Part shown: positions 33,779 to 41,213 of the stretch, one piece after another | Layout of the letters: every line of letters starts with the position of its first letter | How positions within the stretch are numbered: the first letter of the stretch is position 1 | NCBI GenBank assembly: GCA_041920565.1 | Contig: JBHGXS010000047.1 | Span: 87,904-151,903, forward strand | Source: JAGHKQ01 sp041920565 | GTDB lineage: Bacteria; Bacillota; Bacilli; Bacillales; Bacillaceae_G | Direction of reading: 5' to 3' | Length of the DNA stretch: 64,000 nucleotides | Notes under the pieces: generated by a model | What the model saw: only the letters and a program-made list of their open reading frames with translations | Database searches by the model: none | Told to the model about the DNA's origin: nothing | Made by a program: the position numbers and the translations under genes

Positions 33779-34663
33779 ATGAGTAAAATCGTTGTGGTTG
33801 GAAGTTGCTCAATGGATTTAGTAGCTGTATCAAGCAGAAGACCGAAAGCCGGGGAAACCGTTATCGGAGAAAGCTTTGTCTCTGTACCGGGCGGAAAAGG
33901 AGCAAATCAAGCGGTTGCTGCGGCTCGTCTCAGGGCGGATGTTACGATGATAGGTGCTGTCGGAAAAGACGATAACGGGCGTCTCGTATTAAACAACTTT
34001 CAGAAGGAACACATCGACACGAGATATATAGAAGAATTAACTGAAGTGACAACGGGTATCGCTCATATCGTGGTAGCGGAAGGGGATAACAGCATTGTTG
34101 TTGTTCCTGGGGCGAACCATCACGTTTCTGTTTCCCTTGCAGATAAGGTAAAAAAACGAATAGCGAGCGCCGATCTTGTGCTGCTTCAGCTTGAGATTCC
34201 GCTTGAAACAATAGAATATGTTGTAGATTTGTGTTATGAGCATCATGTGCCTGTACTTCTAAATCCTGCTCCTGCTCAGCTGTTAAGTGAAGCTTTGCTG
34301 AAAAAAGTCACATACATAACGCCAAATGAGCATGAGTGCAAGCTGATTTTTAATAAAGAAGAGATAGAGATACTATTAAAACGTTATCCTAATAAACTCA
34401 TTGTGACTGAAGGAGAAAAGGGAGCCCGTTTTCATAATGGACAAACTGTTGTCCGGGTGCCGGGAAAGCAAGTGGAAGTTGTAGATACTACGGGAGCTGG
34501 AGATACCTTTAATGGTGCCTTTGCAGTGGCAGTTACATCCGGTTTTTCTATAGAAGAAGCAATTAGGTTTGCTAATACCGCTGCGGCTCTATCTGTCATG
34601 AAGTTAGGTGCACAAGGCGGTATGCCGTCATTAGAAGAAGTAAAACAGAAACAAAATGACTAA
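33779..34663 (+). CDS. rbsK: Ribokinase
   Basis: PfkB-family kinase, 294 aa, that phosphorylates ribose to ribose 5-phosphate. The first PfkB signature is VPGGKGANQAVAAARLRA near 38. The second is DTTGAGDTFNGAFAVAV near 238, containing the catalytic Asp of the GAGD motif. NPAPAQLL and TPNEHECKLIF are typical of RbsK. ATG 33779 follows GAGGGAAAAGA. A strong terminator right behind it closes the unit, so ribose entry must rely on a transporter encoded elsewhere. Confidence 0.92.
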   Translation: MSKIVVVGSCSMDLVAVSSRRPKAGETVIGESFVSVPGGKGANQAVAAARLRADVTMIGAVGKDDNGRLVLNNFQKEHIDTRYIEELTEVTTGIAHIVVAEGDNSIVVVPGANHHVSVSLADKVKKRIASADLVLLQLEIPLETIEYVVDLCYEHHVPVLLNPAPAQLLSEALLKKVTYITPNEHECKLIFNKEEIEILLKRYPNKLIVTEGEKGARFHNGQTVVRVPGKQVEVVDTTGAGDTFNGAFAVAVTSGFSIEEAIRFANTAAALSVMKLGAQGGMPSLEEVKQKQND

Positions 34664-34692
34664 AAAGACAAGCTGAGAGAGCTTGTCTTTTT
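34662..34692 (+). terminator. Terminator after rbsK
   Basis: AAAAAGACAAGCT and AGCTTGTCTTTTT around GAGAG: a 13-bp stem with T-run at the rbsK stop. Confidence 0.88.
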
Positions 34693-34778
34693 AGTTTGGT
34701 ACAAAGTTCATCTCGACGCCCATTTGAATTTATGATATCGTTTACTTTTGAAAATGACCTATAGGGAAGGGGAAAAAT

Positions 34779-35933
34779 ATGATTGATTCGTGGCAAGGGG
34801 TATGCTTTTCTCAGCATCATTTCTTCACCCTGTTTGGATGCATATTGTTTGTGGTGCTGACCACATGGCTGAATAAAAAACGGAAGCAAAGATGGATTCC
34901 AATTTCCGATATAGATTATGATCAAGTTTATGATTTTTTATATAGACAAGGCGGAAATACAACCTCTCATCTCATTTTTTTGCAAGATAAAGAAATTTTT
35001 TGGGCCGTAAGGAAAAGAGTCCTTATCGCTTATAAACGAATTGGAAACAAATTTGTTGTATTGGGAGACCCAATCGGGAACAAAGAGGATATTAAGGATG
35101 CAATCGTCGAATTTCAGCATTTTAGTAAATCATGCGGAATGAAGACGATCTTTTATCAAATCAACCCGAGCTATATGTCTTTGTATCATGAAACAGGCTA
35201 CAAGTTTTTTAAGCTGGGAGAAGAAGCAAAAATTGATTTGCAGCAGTTTTCCATCGATGGAAAGAAGGGCGCAAAGTTAAGAACGCGAAAAAATAAATTT
35301 GAACGAAAAGGCTATTCCTTTGAAGTAGCAATGCCTCCTCATTCCGCACATTTGTTATCAGAATTACGAAGTATTTCTAATTCCTGGCTAGATAGTAGAA
35401 AGGAAAAAGGATTTTCAGTGGGGCACTTCAGTGAAGAGTATGTATCCTATTTTCCGGTGGCGCTCCTTTACAATCCGGAAGGGGACATTACGGCGTTTGC
35501 TACTTTAGCGCATGATATGAACGCTGATACGAATACAGTTACCATAGATCTAATGAGACATACGAAAGACAGAGAACATGGAACGATGGACATGCTGTTT
35601 CTATCCATTTTCTTTTGGGCGAAGGCGAAAGGGTATCATTGGTGCAGTTTAGGAATGTCTCCGTTATCCAATGTCGGAACTTTTTCCCACGCTTTATGGA
35701 GCGAGAAAATAGCGAGATTGGTCTTTTTATACGGGGGATACTTTTATAAGTTTAAAGGGCTGCATGAATACAAGAAGAAGTTTGCTTCGCAGTGGGAGCC
35801 GAAATATTTGGCTTATCGCGGTTCTGTGTTGGTGGTCACGATTATGCAATTAATTCTTCTGATTCGTAAGGGACCGAACAATAAACAACAATCCATTCAG
35901 GTCATAGATAGACGAAAACAAAAAGCGGGATAA
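34779..35933 (+). CDS. DUF2156 protein, stand-alone MprF C-terminal-like domain
   Basis: A 384-aa protein with one N-terminal membrane helix (FTLFGCILFVVLTTWLNKK) and a cytosolic tandem-GNAT-type domain of the DUF2156 family, the catalytic part of lysyl-phosphatidylglycerol synthases. Seen: VLGDPIGNKEDI near 90, FYQINPSYMSLYHETGYKF near 128, a basic GAKLRTRKNKFERKGY near 165, DLMRHTKDREHGTMDMLF near 265 and SLGMSPLSNVG near 290. The multi-helix flippase half of MprF is missing. It may aminoacylate a lipid or another acceptor. ATG 34779 follows AGGGAAGGGGAAA. Confidence 0.75.
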   Translation: MIDSWQGVCFSQHHFFTLFGCILFVVLTTWLNKKRKQRWIPISDIDYDQVYDFLYRQGGNTTSHLIFLQDKEIFWAVRKRVLIAYKRIGNKFVVLGDPIGNKEDIKDAIVEFQHFSKSCGMKTIFYQINPSYMSLYHETGYKFFKLGEEAKIDLQQFSIDGKKGAKLRTRKNKFERKGYSFEVAMPPHSAHLLSELRSISNSWLDSRKEKGFSVGHFSEEYVSYFPVALLYNPEGDITAFATLAHDMNADTNTVTIDLMRHTKDREHGTMDMLFLSIFFWAKAKGYHWCSLGMSPLSNVGTFSHALWSEKIARLVFLYGGYFYKFKGLHEYKKKFASQWEPKYLAYRGSVLVVTIMQLILLIRKGPNNKQQSIQVIDRRKQKAG

Positions 35934-35936
35934 TAC

Positions 35937-35968
35937 AAAAACGACAAGCAAAGGCTGCTTGTCGTTTT
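35937..35968. terminator. Bidirectional terminator
   Basis: AAAACGACAAGCA and TGCTTGTCGTTTT around AAGGC, between convergent genes. Confidence 0.88.
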
Positions 35969-36712
35969 CTAATGTTTTGCGCTCCAACGGAAGAAGCGGG
36001 AAGATAGGATGATAGAAACTGCTCCAATGATGAATAAAATCATAACGCTTTGCCAATTATCCCATATAGGAGATTTGTTCCATGTTTCTCTTAACAGGTC
36101 GATTACATAATAGAGGGGCATTACTTTTGCAACATATTGCAGAACTTTTGGCATAAATTCCACCGGGAAAGTGGCGCCGGACAGAAAAAGCATCAAATTT
36201 AAAAAGAGAGAACTTATGGCTGCTGCTGTTTGTGTATTTTTAGCGAGTGATGTAATCAACAAACCGAAAGGGAAAAAACAAAAAATACTTAAAAGCAATG
36301 CAAGCAAAGTGCTTCCAAGGTAGACGGGCATTTCTAAATCAAACATACCCATACCGAACAAAACAAGAATAACAGCCGAAATTGCGAAAATGACAGTTCC
36401 CTGTATTGTGTGGGCAAATAAAATTTTCCATGGTGCTAAAGGAGTAGACTGATAGCGTCGTAAAATCCCGTTTTCCCGGTAGTTGGCAAGGACAGTGCCT
36501 AATGTAAAAAAAGCGGTTGTCATAATGTTAACGCCAATCCAAGAGGGAATATAAGCTTCTCCAAACGTTAAGCCGCTGATTTTTCCGTCTTTAAACATGG
36601 AACCAAAGAGCCAGATCATCAGGACGGGAAAGAGAAACGTCCAAAACACTTGTGTTTTTTCACGAAAGAACATTTTTGTTTCCAATGCAGTCAGTTTTGC
36701 TAAACTATTCAT
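35969..36712 (-). CDS. ABC-2 type exporter permease
   Basis: A 247-aa integral membrane protein with six hydrophobic segments, ABC-2 family. Typical traits: the amphipathic N-terminus LTALETKMFFREKTQVFWTF, the coupling region NYRENGILRRYQSTPLAPWK near 85, and FLSGATFPVEFMPKVLQYVA near 190. Its ATG overlaps the stop of the ATPase gene (ATGA), so the two make one exporter. The substrate is unknown; relatives export antibiotics or lipids. Confidence 0.87.
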   Translation of the reverse strand: MNSLAKLTALETKMFFREKTQVFWTFLFPVLMIWLFGSMFKDGKISGLTFGEAYIPSWIGVNIMTTAFFTLGTVLANYRENGILRRYQSTPLAPWKILFAHTIQGTVIFAISAVILVLFGMGMFDLEMPVYLGSTLLALLLSIFCFFPFGLLITSLAKNTQTAAAISSLFLNLMLFLSGATFPVEFMPKVLQYVAKVMPLYYVIDLLRETWNKSPIWDNWQSVMILFIIGAVSIILSSRFFRWSAKH

Positions 36713-37620
36713 GCCGACACTTCCTTTTTCAGCATATGTACAAACAAATCATCCAAGCTGCCGCGTTCAAATTTAAAATCTTGAATGTTAATACCTTGAC
36801 TTTGACATTGATTGAAAAGATGGTACGCCGTTTCTTGTAAGGTATCGCTGTAAATTTTGTAGATTGTTCCGTCTTGTTCAACTTTTACAATGCCAGGGAT
36901 GCCTTTAATCTGTGATAAATCCATATTTTCGGACTGTAACACAATATAGTTGACTGCTAATTCTTCTAATAAAAAGCGAGGCTGATCCAATGCTTTTAAC
37001 TGTCCGCCGTAAATCATGGCAACTCGGTCGCAGAGCTTTTCGGCTTCTTCCATGTAATGCGTAGTGACAACAATAGTGCAGCCGCGTTCTCGCAACAAAC
37101 GGATAATACTCCAAAGCTCACGGCGTGCATGAGGATCAAGGCCCATGCTTGGTTCATCTAAAAACACAATTTCCGGCTGATGAAGGGTGGCAAGTGCTAA
37201 TGTGACACGCTGCTGCCACCCGCCTGATAAATCTTCGAAGTAGTGATTCAATTTTTCATGCAATCCAAGAATTTCAATGATTTCCTCTTTTCCATTCTTT
37301 TGAGTGTAAAATGAAGAAAACAAATCAATAGCTTCTTTTACTCGCATCTTTTTTTGAATGGACGTCGCTTGATATTGAACCCCGATCCGTTCATTTAATT
37401 GCCTGCGTTTTTTTTCGGGATCATATCCGAGTACGTCAACCGTTCCATTATCGCGCTTCCGTAATCCTTCTAATATTTCAATGGTTGTAGTTTTTCCTGC
37501 TCCGTTTGGGCCAATAATTCCAAATATCTCTCCTTGATCGACGGAAAAGGAAATATCTTTCACAGCTTCTATGTCTCCGTACCGTTTGGATAAGTGCTCC
37601 ACAGTAATAACTGCTGTCAT
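36709..37620 (-). CDS. ABC exporter ATP-binding protein
   Basis: A 303-aa nucleotide-binding subunit. Walker A is GPNGAGKTTTIEIL near 40, the Q-loop IGVQYQATSI near 85, the ABC signature LSGGWQQRVTLAL near 134, Walker B IVFLDEPSMGLDP near 155, and the switch His is in VVTTHYMEEAEKLCDRV. The C-terminal 80 residues are the DUF4162-like extension of drug-exporter ATPases. ATG 37620 follows GGGAGGATTTCGC. It is paired with the overlapping permease. Confidence 0.93.
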   Translation of the reverse strand: MTAVITVEHLSKRYGDIEAVKDISFSVDQGEIFGIIGPNGAGKTTTIEILEGLRKRDNGTVDVLGYDPEKKRRQLNERIGVQYQATSIQKKMRVKEAIDLFSSFYTQKNGKEEIIEILGLHEKLNHYFEDLSGGWQQRVTLALATLHQPEIVFLDEPSMGLDPHARRELWSIIRLLRERGCTIVVTTHYMEEAEKLCDRVAMIYGGQLKALDQPRFLLEELAVNYIVLQSENMDLSQIKGIPGIVKVEQDGTIYKIYSDTLQETAYHLFNQCQSQGINIQDFKFERGSLDDLFVHMLKKEVSA

Positions 37621-38109
37621 GCGAAATCCTCCCAATAAATTTCTATTTTTCTCATTCTTTATAGTATAGAAGGATCCCTTGTGAAAAATTTCTAAATTTT
37701 ATAAAAAATAATAAAAAGTTCTAGTTCATGACTTAGAGTACTCATTTTTGATAAGGACAATAACTTCATTAAACTGCTGATGTTCCTCAAAGTTGGGGGA
37801 GCGGGCCGAATTGCGGCACCAAATCATTTTCTTAACAGGTGTGCTCATCTTTTTTGTAACATTCCCTGTTTATCGTAGAAAGGGGGAATGTTCCTTCTAA
37901 GCATGCATTTCTCTTTCCTCGTTCTCCTTTTAAAGGGCGACTGATACTGATTGCGCGTCAGAGGCACCATCTAGTATGCGCAAATATATTTTTACGATAA
38001 ATATAGGAGAACGCCCCTTATTTCAATGTGGAGGATGAATGCCATTTCTTATTTTGTTTTTCAAAAATGTATGGAACAGTCTGAATGTGTATGCTAAAAT
38101 ATTAACAAT
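37621..38109. other. Gene-poor stretch with inverted repeats
   Basis: No supported gene. Two structures stand out. AACATTCCC at 37858 pairs with GGGAATGTT at 37884. GTTCTCCT at 37921 pairs with AGGAGAAC at 38005, with GGGCG and CGCCC continuing or competing with that stem, enclosing about 80 bases. The remainder is AT-rich. It may hold a structured RNA or a decayed repeat element. Confidence 0.4.
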
Positions 38110-38123
38110 AGAACATTTGTTCG
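38110..38123 (+). promoter_or_regulatory. LexA (SOS) box-like site 1
   Basis: AGAACATTTGTTCG resembles the Bacillus LexA/DinR consensus CGAACRNRYGTTCG, with one flank mismatch and one core mismatch. It lies 17 bases before the small ORF at 38140. Confidence 0.5.
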
Positions 38124-38139
38124 AATTAAGATGCAGGAG

Positions 38140-38340
38140 ATGCCGAGGGAGAAAAAGAAATCAAAAAGCTGCCCGCAAGTCCAACGTTCAGTGCAGAATA
38201 GTGCGTTTTTAATTCAATGCAGTGCAGAGCATTATGGAAAACCAAATTTTGAATTATGCAAGCAACGATTTATGGCATTTAAACAAAAACATGATGCTTT
38301 CATAAGAGATGTGATTGTTAGAAATATAAAAATCCCATAA
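38140..38340 (+). CDS. Small basic protein behind LexA-like box
   Basis: A 66-aa basic protein starting MPREKKKSKSC, with three Cys (positions about 11, 27 and 42) and a helical end (FMAFKQKHDAFIRDVIVRN). ATG 38131 is also in frame; GCAGGAG is too close to 38140 to be ideal, so the start is uncertain. No family was recognised. A LexA-like box immediately upstream suggests DNA-damage induction if it is a real gene. It could also be a chance frame. Confidence 0.35.
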   Translation: MPREKKKSKSCPQVQRSVQNSAFLIQCSAEHYGKPNFELCKQRFMAFKQKHDAFIRDVIVRNIKIP

Positions 38341-38355
38341 CAGCGATCGCAAAAA

Positions 38356-38523
38356 AGTACGCTTGATAAAAAGCGTACTAGAGGGTTGGCTAACCTCTTC
38401 AGTCGGTGGTGTCTTTGGGAACGAATGCACTCAGCGGAGTGGGGATCACCGATAACGTGCTATGTTGGGAAGGAGTGTTCGTTCTTGCAGTTTGAAGGTG
38501 AGCGAAGTTCCCGGCTGCGGAAC
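38356..38523 (+). other. Foldable intergenic segment, candidate structured RNA
   Basis: Unlike its AT-rich surroundings this stretch is GC-rich and full of complementary arms. AGTACGCTT/AAGCGTACT (38356/38371); GAGGGTT/AACCTC (38381/38392); TCGGTGGT/ATCACCGA (38403/38445); GAACGAA..CACTC/GAGTGTTCGTTC (38419/38473); GTTCC/GGAAC (38507/38519). The third and fourth pairs cross, so they would be alternative folds or a pseudoknot. It does not match a riboswitch class I can recall. It precedes the second LexA-like box and the DUF6414-like gene. Confidence 0.4.
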
Positions 38524-38580
38524 CCTGCCATTTGAATGGAGGGAGGATTCAGGTGTTTAGGAGAATATGATAAGACAACA

Positions 38581-38594
38581 AGAACAAATGTTCT
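38581..38594 (+). promoter_or_regulatory. LexA (SOS) box-like site 2
   Basis: AGAACAAATGTTCT is a perfect palindrome that fits the LexA core GAACRNRYGTTC exactly; only the outer C and G differ. It lies 25 bases before the ATG at 38619, where it could block transcription. Confidence 0.6.
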
Positions 38595-38618
38595 TATTTT
38601 GGTATGAAGGGTGATGCT

Positions 38619-39422
38619 ATGTTATCAAAACTGCGAGATTTTTACTATATTGATCAGCGCAGTTTGCTCAACTACTTATCAATCATTGAAGACGGCATTT
38701 TGAAAACGGTCCAGCAATCCTTCACTGATATGTCTCCGAAGCATCATGTAGAAGTATCTGCGGGAGAACTGCAAAAGCTGCTTTGCAAGCTAGGTATTCC
38801 TGTTCCCAAATTGGCGTATAAAAGAGACGGCTCCAATACGGTTGCGGCTGTTCAAACTGCAAAAGAGCCGACGATGGAGTCCCGATTCATGAAGCTAAGC
38901 GAATATTTAGAGCCGGTCATGCTTTATATATATGAGGTAACACCGGAGCAGTGGGAGACCTTTAGTATTGGTCAGTTCATTACGTGTAAATGCAAAGTCC
39001 GGCTTCCGAAAGCATACGAAGTCAGCACAATGCTCAGCAATGCAGCTGATTTTCTCACCTTTGCAGAAAATTTGCAGCTTCCGGTACAAGACAGCGCGAT
39101 ATTGGAACATGGTGTAAAGTATGGAAAGAAGGTGCTGGAAAAACAAACACATCACGTACTCTTTCAACCGCTTCATTCCCCGTTAATATTTCAATTTACA
39201 GGATTACTCCATCAAGTTTATCTTTTAGGAACAACCCTGTCAGATCTGCCAAACGGCACATATACCATAACGGCTCGCATCGAGCATATTTTAGCAAACG
39301 AAGAAAAATATCCGATTTTTGATACGATGGCTCCCTTTTTTTATCCCGACAAGGTGTCCGAACAAGACTGTTTTGTAACGGCTCCGACTATTGTTGTAAA
39401 AGTTTTGGCGATATATCGGTAA
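38619..39422 (+). CDS. DUF6414-like protein, possibly SOS-regulated
   Basis: A 267-aa soluble protein without a signal or membrane helix. The opening FYYIDQRSLLNYLSIIEDG resembles the FxYLDxxxLxSYLxxI start of DUF6414 proteins. ESRFMKLSEYLEP near 90 and QFITCKCKVRLPKAYEV near 125 also fit that pattern. No enzyme motif is visible. ATG 38619 is chosen because AAGGGTGAT lies just upstream; the in-frame ATG at 38604 has no site. A palindromic LexA-like box precedes it, and a ribbon-helix-helix protein follows 77 bases downstream. The function is unknown. Confidence 0.65.
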   Translation: MLSKLRDFYYIDQRSLLNYLSIIEDGILKTVQQSFTDMSPKHHVEVSAGELQKLLCKLGIPVPKLAYKRDGSNTVAAVQTAKEPTMESRFMKLSEYLEPVMLYIYEVTPEQWETFSIGQFITCKCKVRLPKAYEVSTMLSNAADFLTFAENLQLPVQDSAILEHGVKYGKKVLEKQTHHVLFQPLHSPLIFQFTGLLHQVYLLGTTLSDLPNGTYTITARIEHILANEEKYPIFDTMAPFFYPDKVSEQDCFVTAPTIVVKVLAIYR

Positions 39423-39499
39423 CACATTTCTATCGGACAGGCAACCTTCCAGCTCTTTTGCTTATCATTAGAGTAAAGAGACAGTTTGAGGGTGAGCAT

Positions 39500-39955
39500 A
39501 TGAAGGTCGGAGAAATCATTGACCGGTTAAACAAAAAAGAACCGCTTTCCATCATCGCCAAAAAGCTTGGGATGACTCCGTATACCTTATCAAAAAAGCT
39601 TCGTTTGATTGGATATGAATACGACAGCGAACAAAAAAGGAGAGTATATCTAGGGGAAGGGCAGGAGCCGCGGGATATGGACATTACAGAAGCTGCATCG
39701 TTTCACGGAACGAAGGAGGAAGATTATACTAAGCTTATATATGAAGAGCTGAAAGCGATCCGCGCTTTGCTGGAACAGAAGAAAACATTCATTCGCCCTC
39801 TTATACAAGAAGAGAAGGTGAGACGGACGTTTTCTATAAGCAAAACGGTACTGGAGAGATGGGATCGGTTTGCGAAAGACAAGGGAATAACGAAATCTAA
39901 ACTGGCAGAACATGCGCTGGCAGAATTTTTAGATAAATATGATACGAATCAATAG
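39500..39955 (+). CDS. DNA-binding protein with HTH and ribbon-helix-helix parts
   Basis: A 151-aa protein. Residues 1-40 look like a helix-turn-helix (LSIIAKKLGMTPYTLSKKLR). A charged linker follows with a helical DYTKLIYEELKAIRALLEQK. The C-terminal 45 residues (RRTFSISKTVLERWDRFAKD with KGITKSKLAEHALAEFL) have the strand-helix-helix layout of CopG/Arc-type ribbon-helix-helix domains. It probably binds DNA as a multimer. ATG 39500 follows GAGGGTGAGCAT. It may regulate or act with the DUF6414-like neighbour; that is an inference from adjacency only. Confidence 0.65.
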   Translation: MKVGEIIDRLNKKEPLSIIAKKLGMTPYTLSKKLRLIGYEYDSEQKRRVYLGEGQEPRDMDITEAASFHGTKEEDYTKLIYEELKAIRALLEQKKTFIRPLIQEEKVRRTFSISKTVLERWDRFAKDKGITKSKLAEHALAEFLDKYDTNQ

Positions 39956-40021
39956 TGTTTCTTGTTTTTTACAATTTTGTTACAAATATTTAGTTTGTTA
40001 AAAAATTATGAAAATTATAGT

Positions 40022-40113
40022 AAAAACGATGAAAATAGAGATTTTATCTGCTAAAATGAAAGAGACACTAGACCTTCCGTATAGCTGATGCGTATCGCAT
40101 CAGTCTTTTTTTG
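40022..40113 (+). ncRNA. Possible small RNA with intrinsic terminator
   Basis: A classical terminator (CTGATGCG, TAT, CGCATCAG, then TCTTTTTTT) at about 40087-40113 stands alone, 130 bases after the previous stop codon. Upstream, TTGTTA at 39995 and TATAGT at 40016, 15 bp apart, could be a promoter. The intervening GAAAGAGACACTAGACCTTCC has no open frame. The feature may simply be a distant terminator of the preceding gene. Confidence 0.35.
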
Positions 40114-40256
40114 GAAAAATACGTGCAGGTTTGCTTTTTTAATAAAATATCATACTGTTTTGTTGTAGAAAATAAGAAAGATCATAAGGCGATAGACTTT
40201 CGTTTATCGTCTTTTTTCGTGTTATAATTAGGAAAAAACAGTAATAGGTGAGCAAG

Positions 40257-40502
40257 ATGGCAAAGAAAATGCAACTGAAACCAGAGAAGCAAGAAAAAGA
40301 AACGGTAAGTATCGGAGAGCATTTAAACAGCAGAATCTTACAGCAGCTGAAGCAAAAGCAAAAAGACCTTCTTGAACAAGAAGAAAAGAAAAAGCAAGAA
40401 GAAGCAGAACGCAAGCGCAAAGAACAGCGTGAACGCGAAAAAAATAAATCGTTTGAAGAACTGTTGAATGAAAGCAATTTAACTTGGAAGGATTTTAAAT
40501 AA
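40257..40502 (+). CDS. yqkE: YqkE-like DUF3886 protein
   Basis: An 81-aa highly charged coiled-coil protein of the YqkE (DUF3886) family. After AKKMQLKPEKQEKETV the central region is a continuous Lys/Glu/Gln helix (KQKDLLEQEEKKKQEEAERK). It ends in the conserved SFEELLNESNLTWKDFK. ATG 40257 has AGGTGAGC upstream; the in-frame GTG at 40248 is inside that site. The function is unknown. Its position left of yqkF and nudF is as in B. subtilis. Confidence 0.8.
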   Translation: MAKKMQLKPEKQEKETVSIGEHLNSRILQQLKQKQKDLLEQEEKKKQEEAERKRKEQREREKNKSFEELLNESNLTWKDFK

Positions 40503-40527
40503 GCTGGCTGATTAGTCAGCTTTTTGC
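40502..40527 (+). terminator. Terminator after yqkE
   Basis: AAGCTG and CAGCTT arms, with GCTGA/TCAGC inside, followed by TTTTGCTTT. Confidence 0.7.
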
Positions 40528-40560
40528 TTTCATGCATTAAAACAAGAAAGAGGAATGAAT

Positions 40561-41079
40561 GTGAGAAAAGTAGAAGTGGTGCCATATGAAAATAAATGGT
40601 GCGAACTGTTTCAACAGGAAGCGAAATTGCTAAAAGAGGCGATGCCGGAAAATGTGAAAATGCACCATATCGGCAGCACCTCTATTCCGGGACTTGCTGC
40701 GAAGCCTATTATCGACATGATTATGGAAGTGAGCGATATTGAGAAGGTGGATACATGGAATCCTATTTTGGAAAAGATGGGTTACGAGCCAAGAGGCGAA
40801 AATGGGATTAGCGGAAGACGATATTTTGTGAAACAAAACGGCGGCACTCGTACGCATCATTTACATGTGTTTCAAACAGGGGATAAGCAAATTGCAAGAC
40901 ACCTTGTGTTTCGGGACTATATGATGGAGCACTGCGAAGAAATGGAAGCGTATGCAACATTGAAGCAAGAGCTGGCCAAACGGTTTACATATGACATTGA
41001 AAAATATATCGAGGGGAAAGATGCTTTCATCAAAGAGATTGACCGGAAAGCAGAAGAATGGCTGAAGCAAAGAGGATAA
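40561..41079 (+). CDS. GrpB family protein (nucleotidyltransferase fold)
   Basis: A 172-aa protein of the GrpB/UPF0157 family with a nucleotidyltransferase-like core. The motif HHIGSTSIPGLAAKPIIDM (about 37-55) carries GS and the paired acidic residue. HHLHVFQTGDKQIARHLVFR near 98 is also typical. GTG 40561 is preferred over ATG 40555 because GAAAGAGGA would lie too close to the ATG. In B. subtilis a GrpB domain is part of YqkA in this neighbourhood. The substrate is unknown. Confidence 0.85.
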   Translation: MRKVEVVPYENKWCELFQQEAKLLKEAMPENVKMHHIGSTSIPGLAAKPIIDMIMEVSDIEKVDTWNPILEKMGYEPRGENGISGRRYFVKQNGGTRTHHLHVFQTGDKQIARHLVFRDYMMEHCEEMEAYATLKQELAKRFTYDIEKYIEGKDAFIKEIDRKAEEWLKQRG

Positions 41080-41146
41080 GCCGCTTTCATTGACTCATGC
41101 GGGAAAAACTTGGTTAAATGAAGAAAAGGAATTTTGACTTTTATGG

Positions 41147-41186
41147 TAAAAAACCAAACATCCGGATAAGCTTTTTGGTTTTTTCT
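41147..41186 (+). terminator. Hairpin upstream of aldo/keto reductase
   Basis: AAAAAACCAAA and TTTTTGGTTTTTTC enclose about 18 bases, after the GrpB gene. T-rich and plausible as its terminator. Confidence 0.55.
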
Positions 41187-41213
41187 TATTCTTAATAAAC
41201 AGAGGTGATATAA

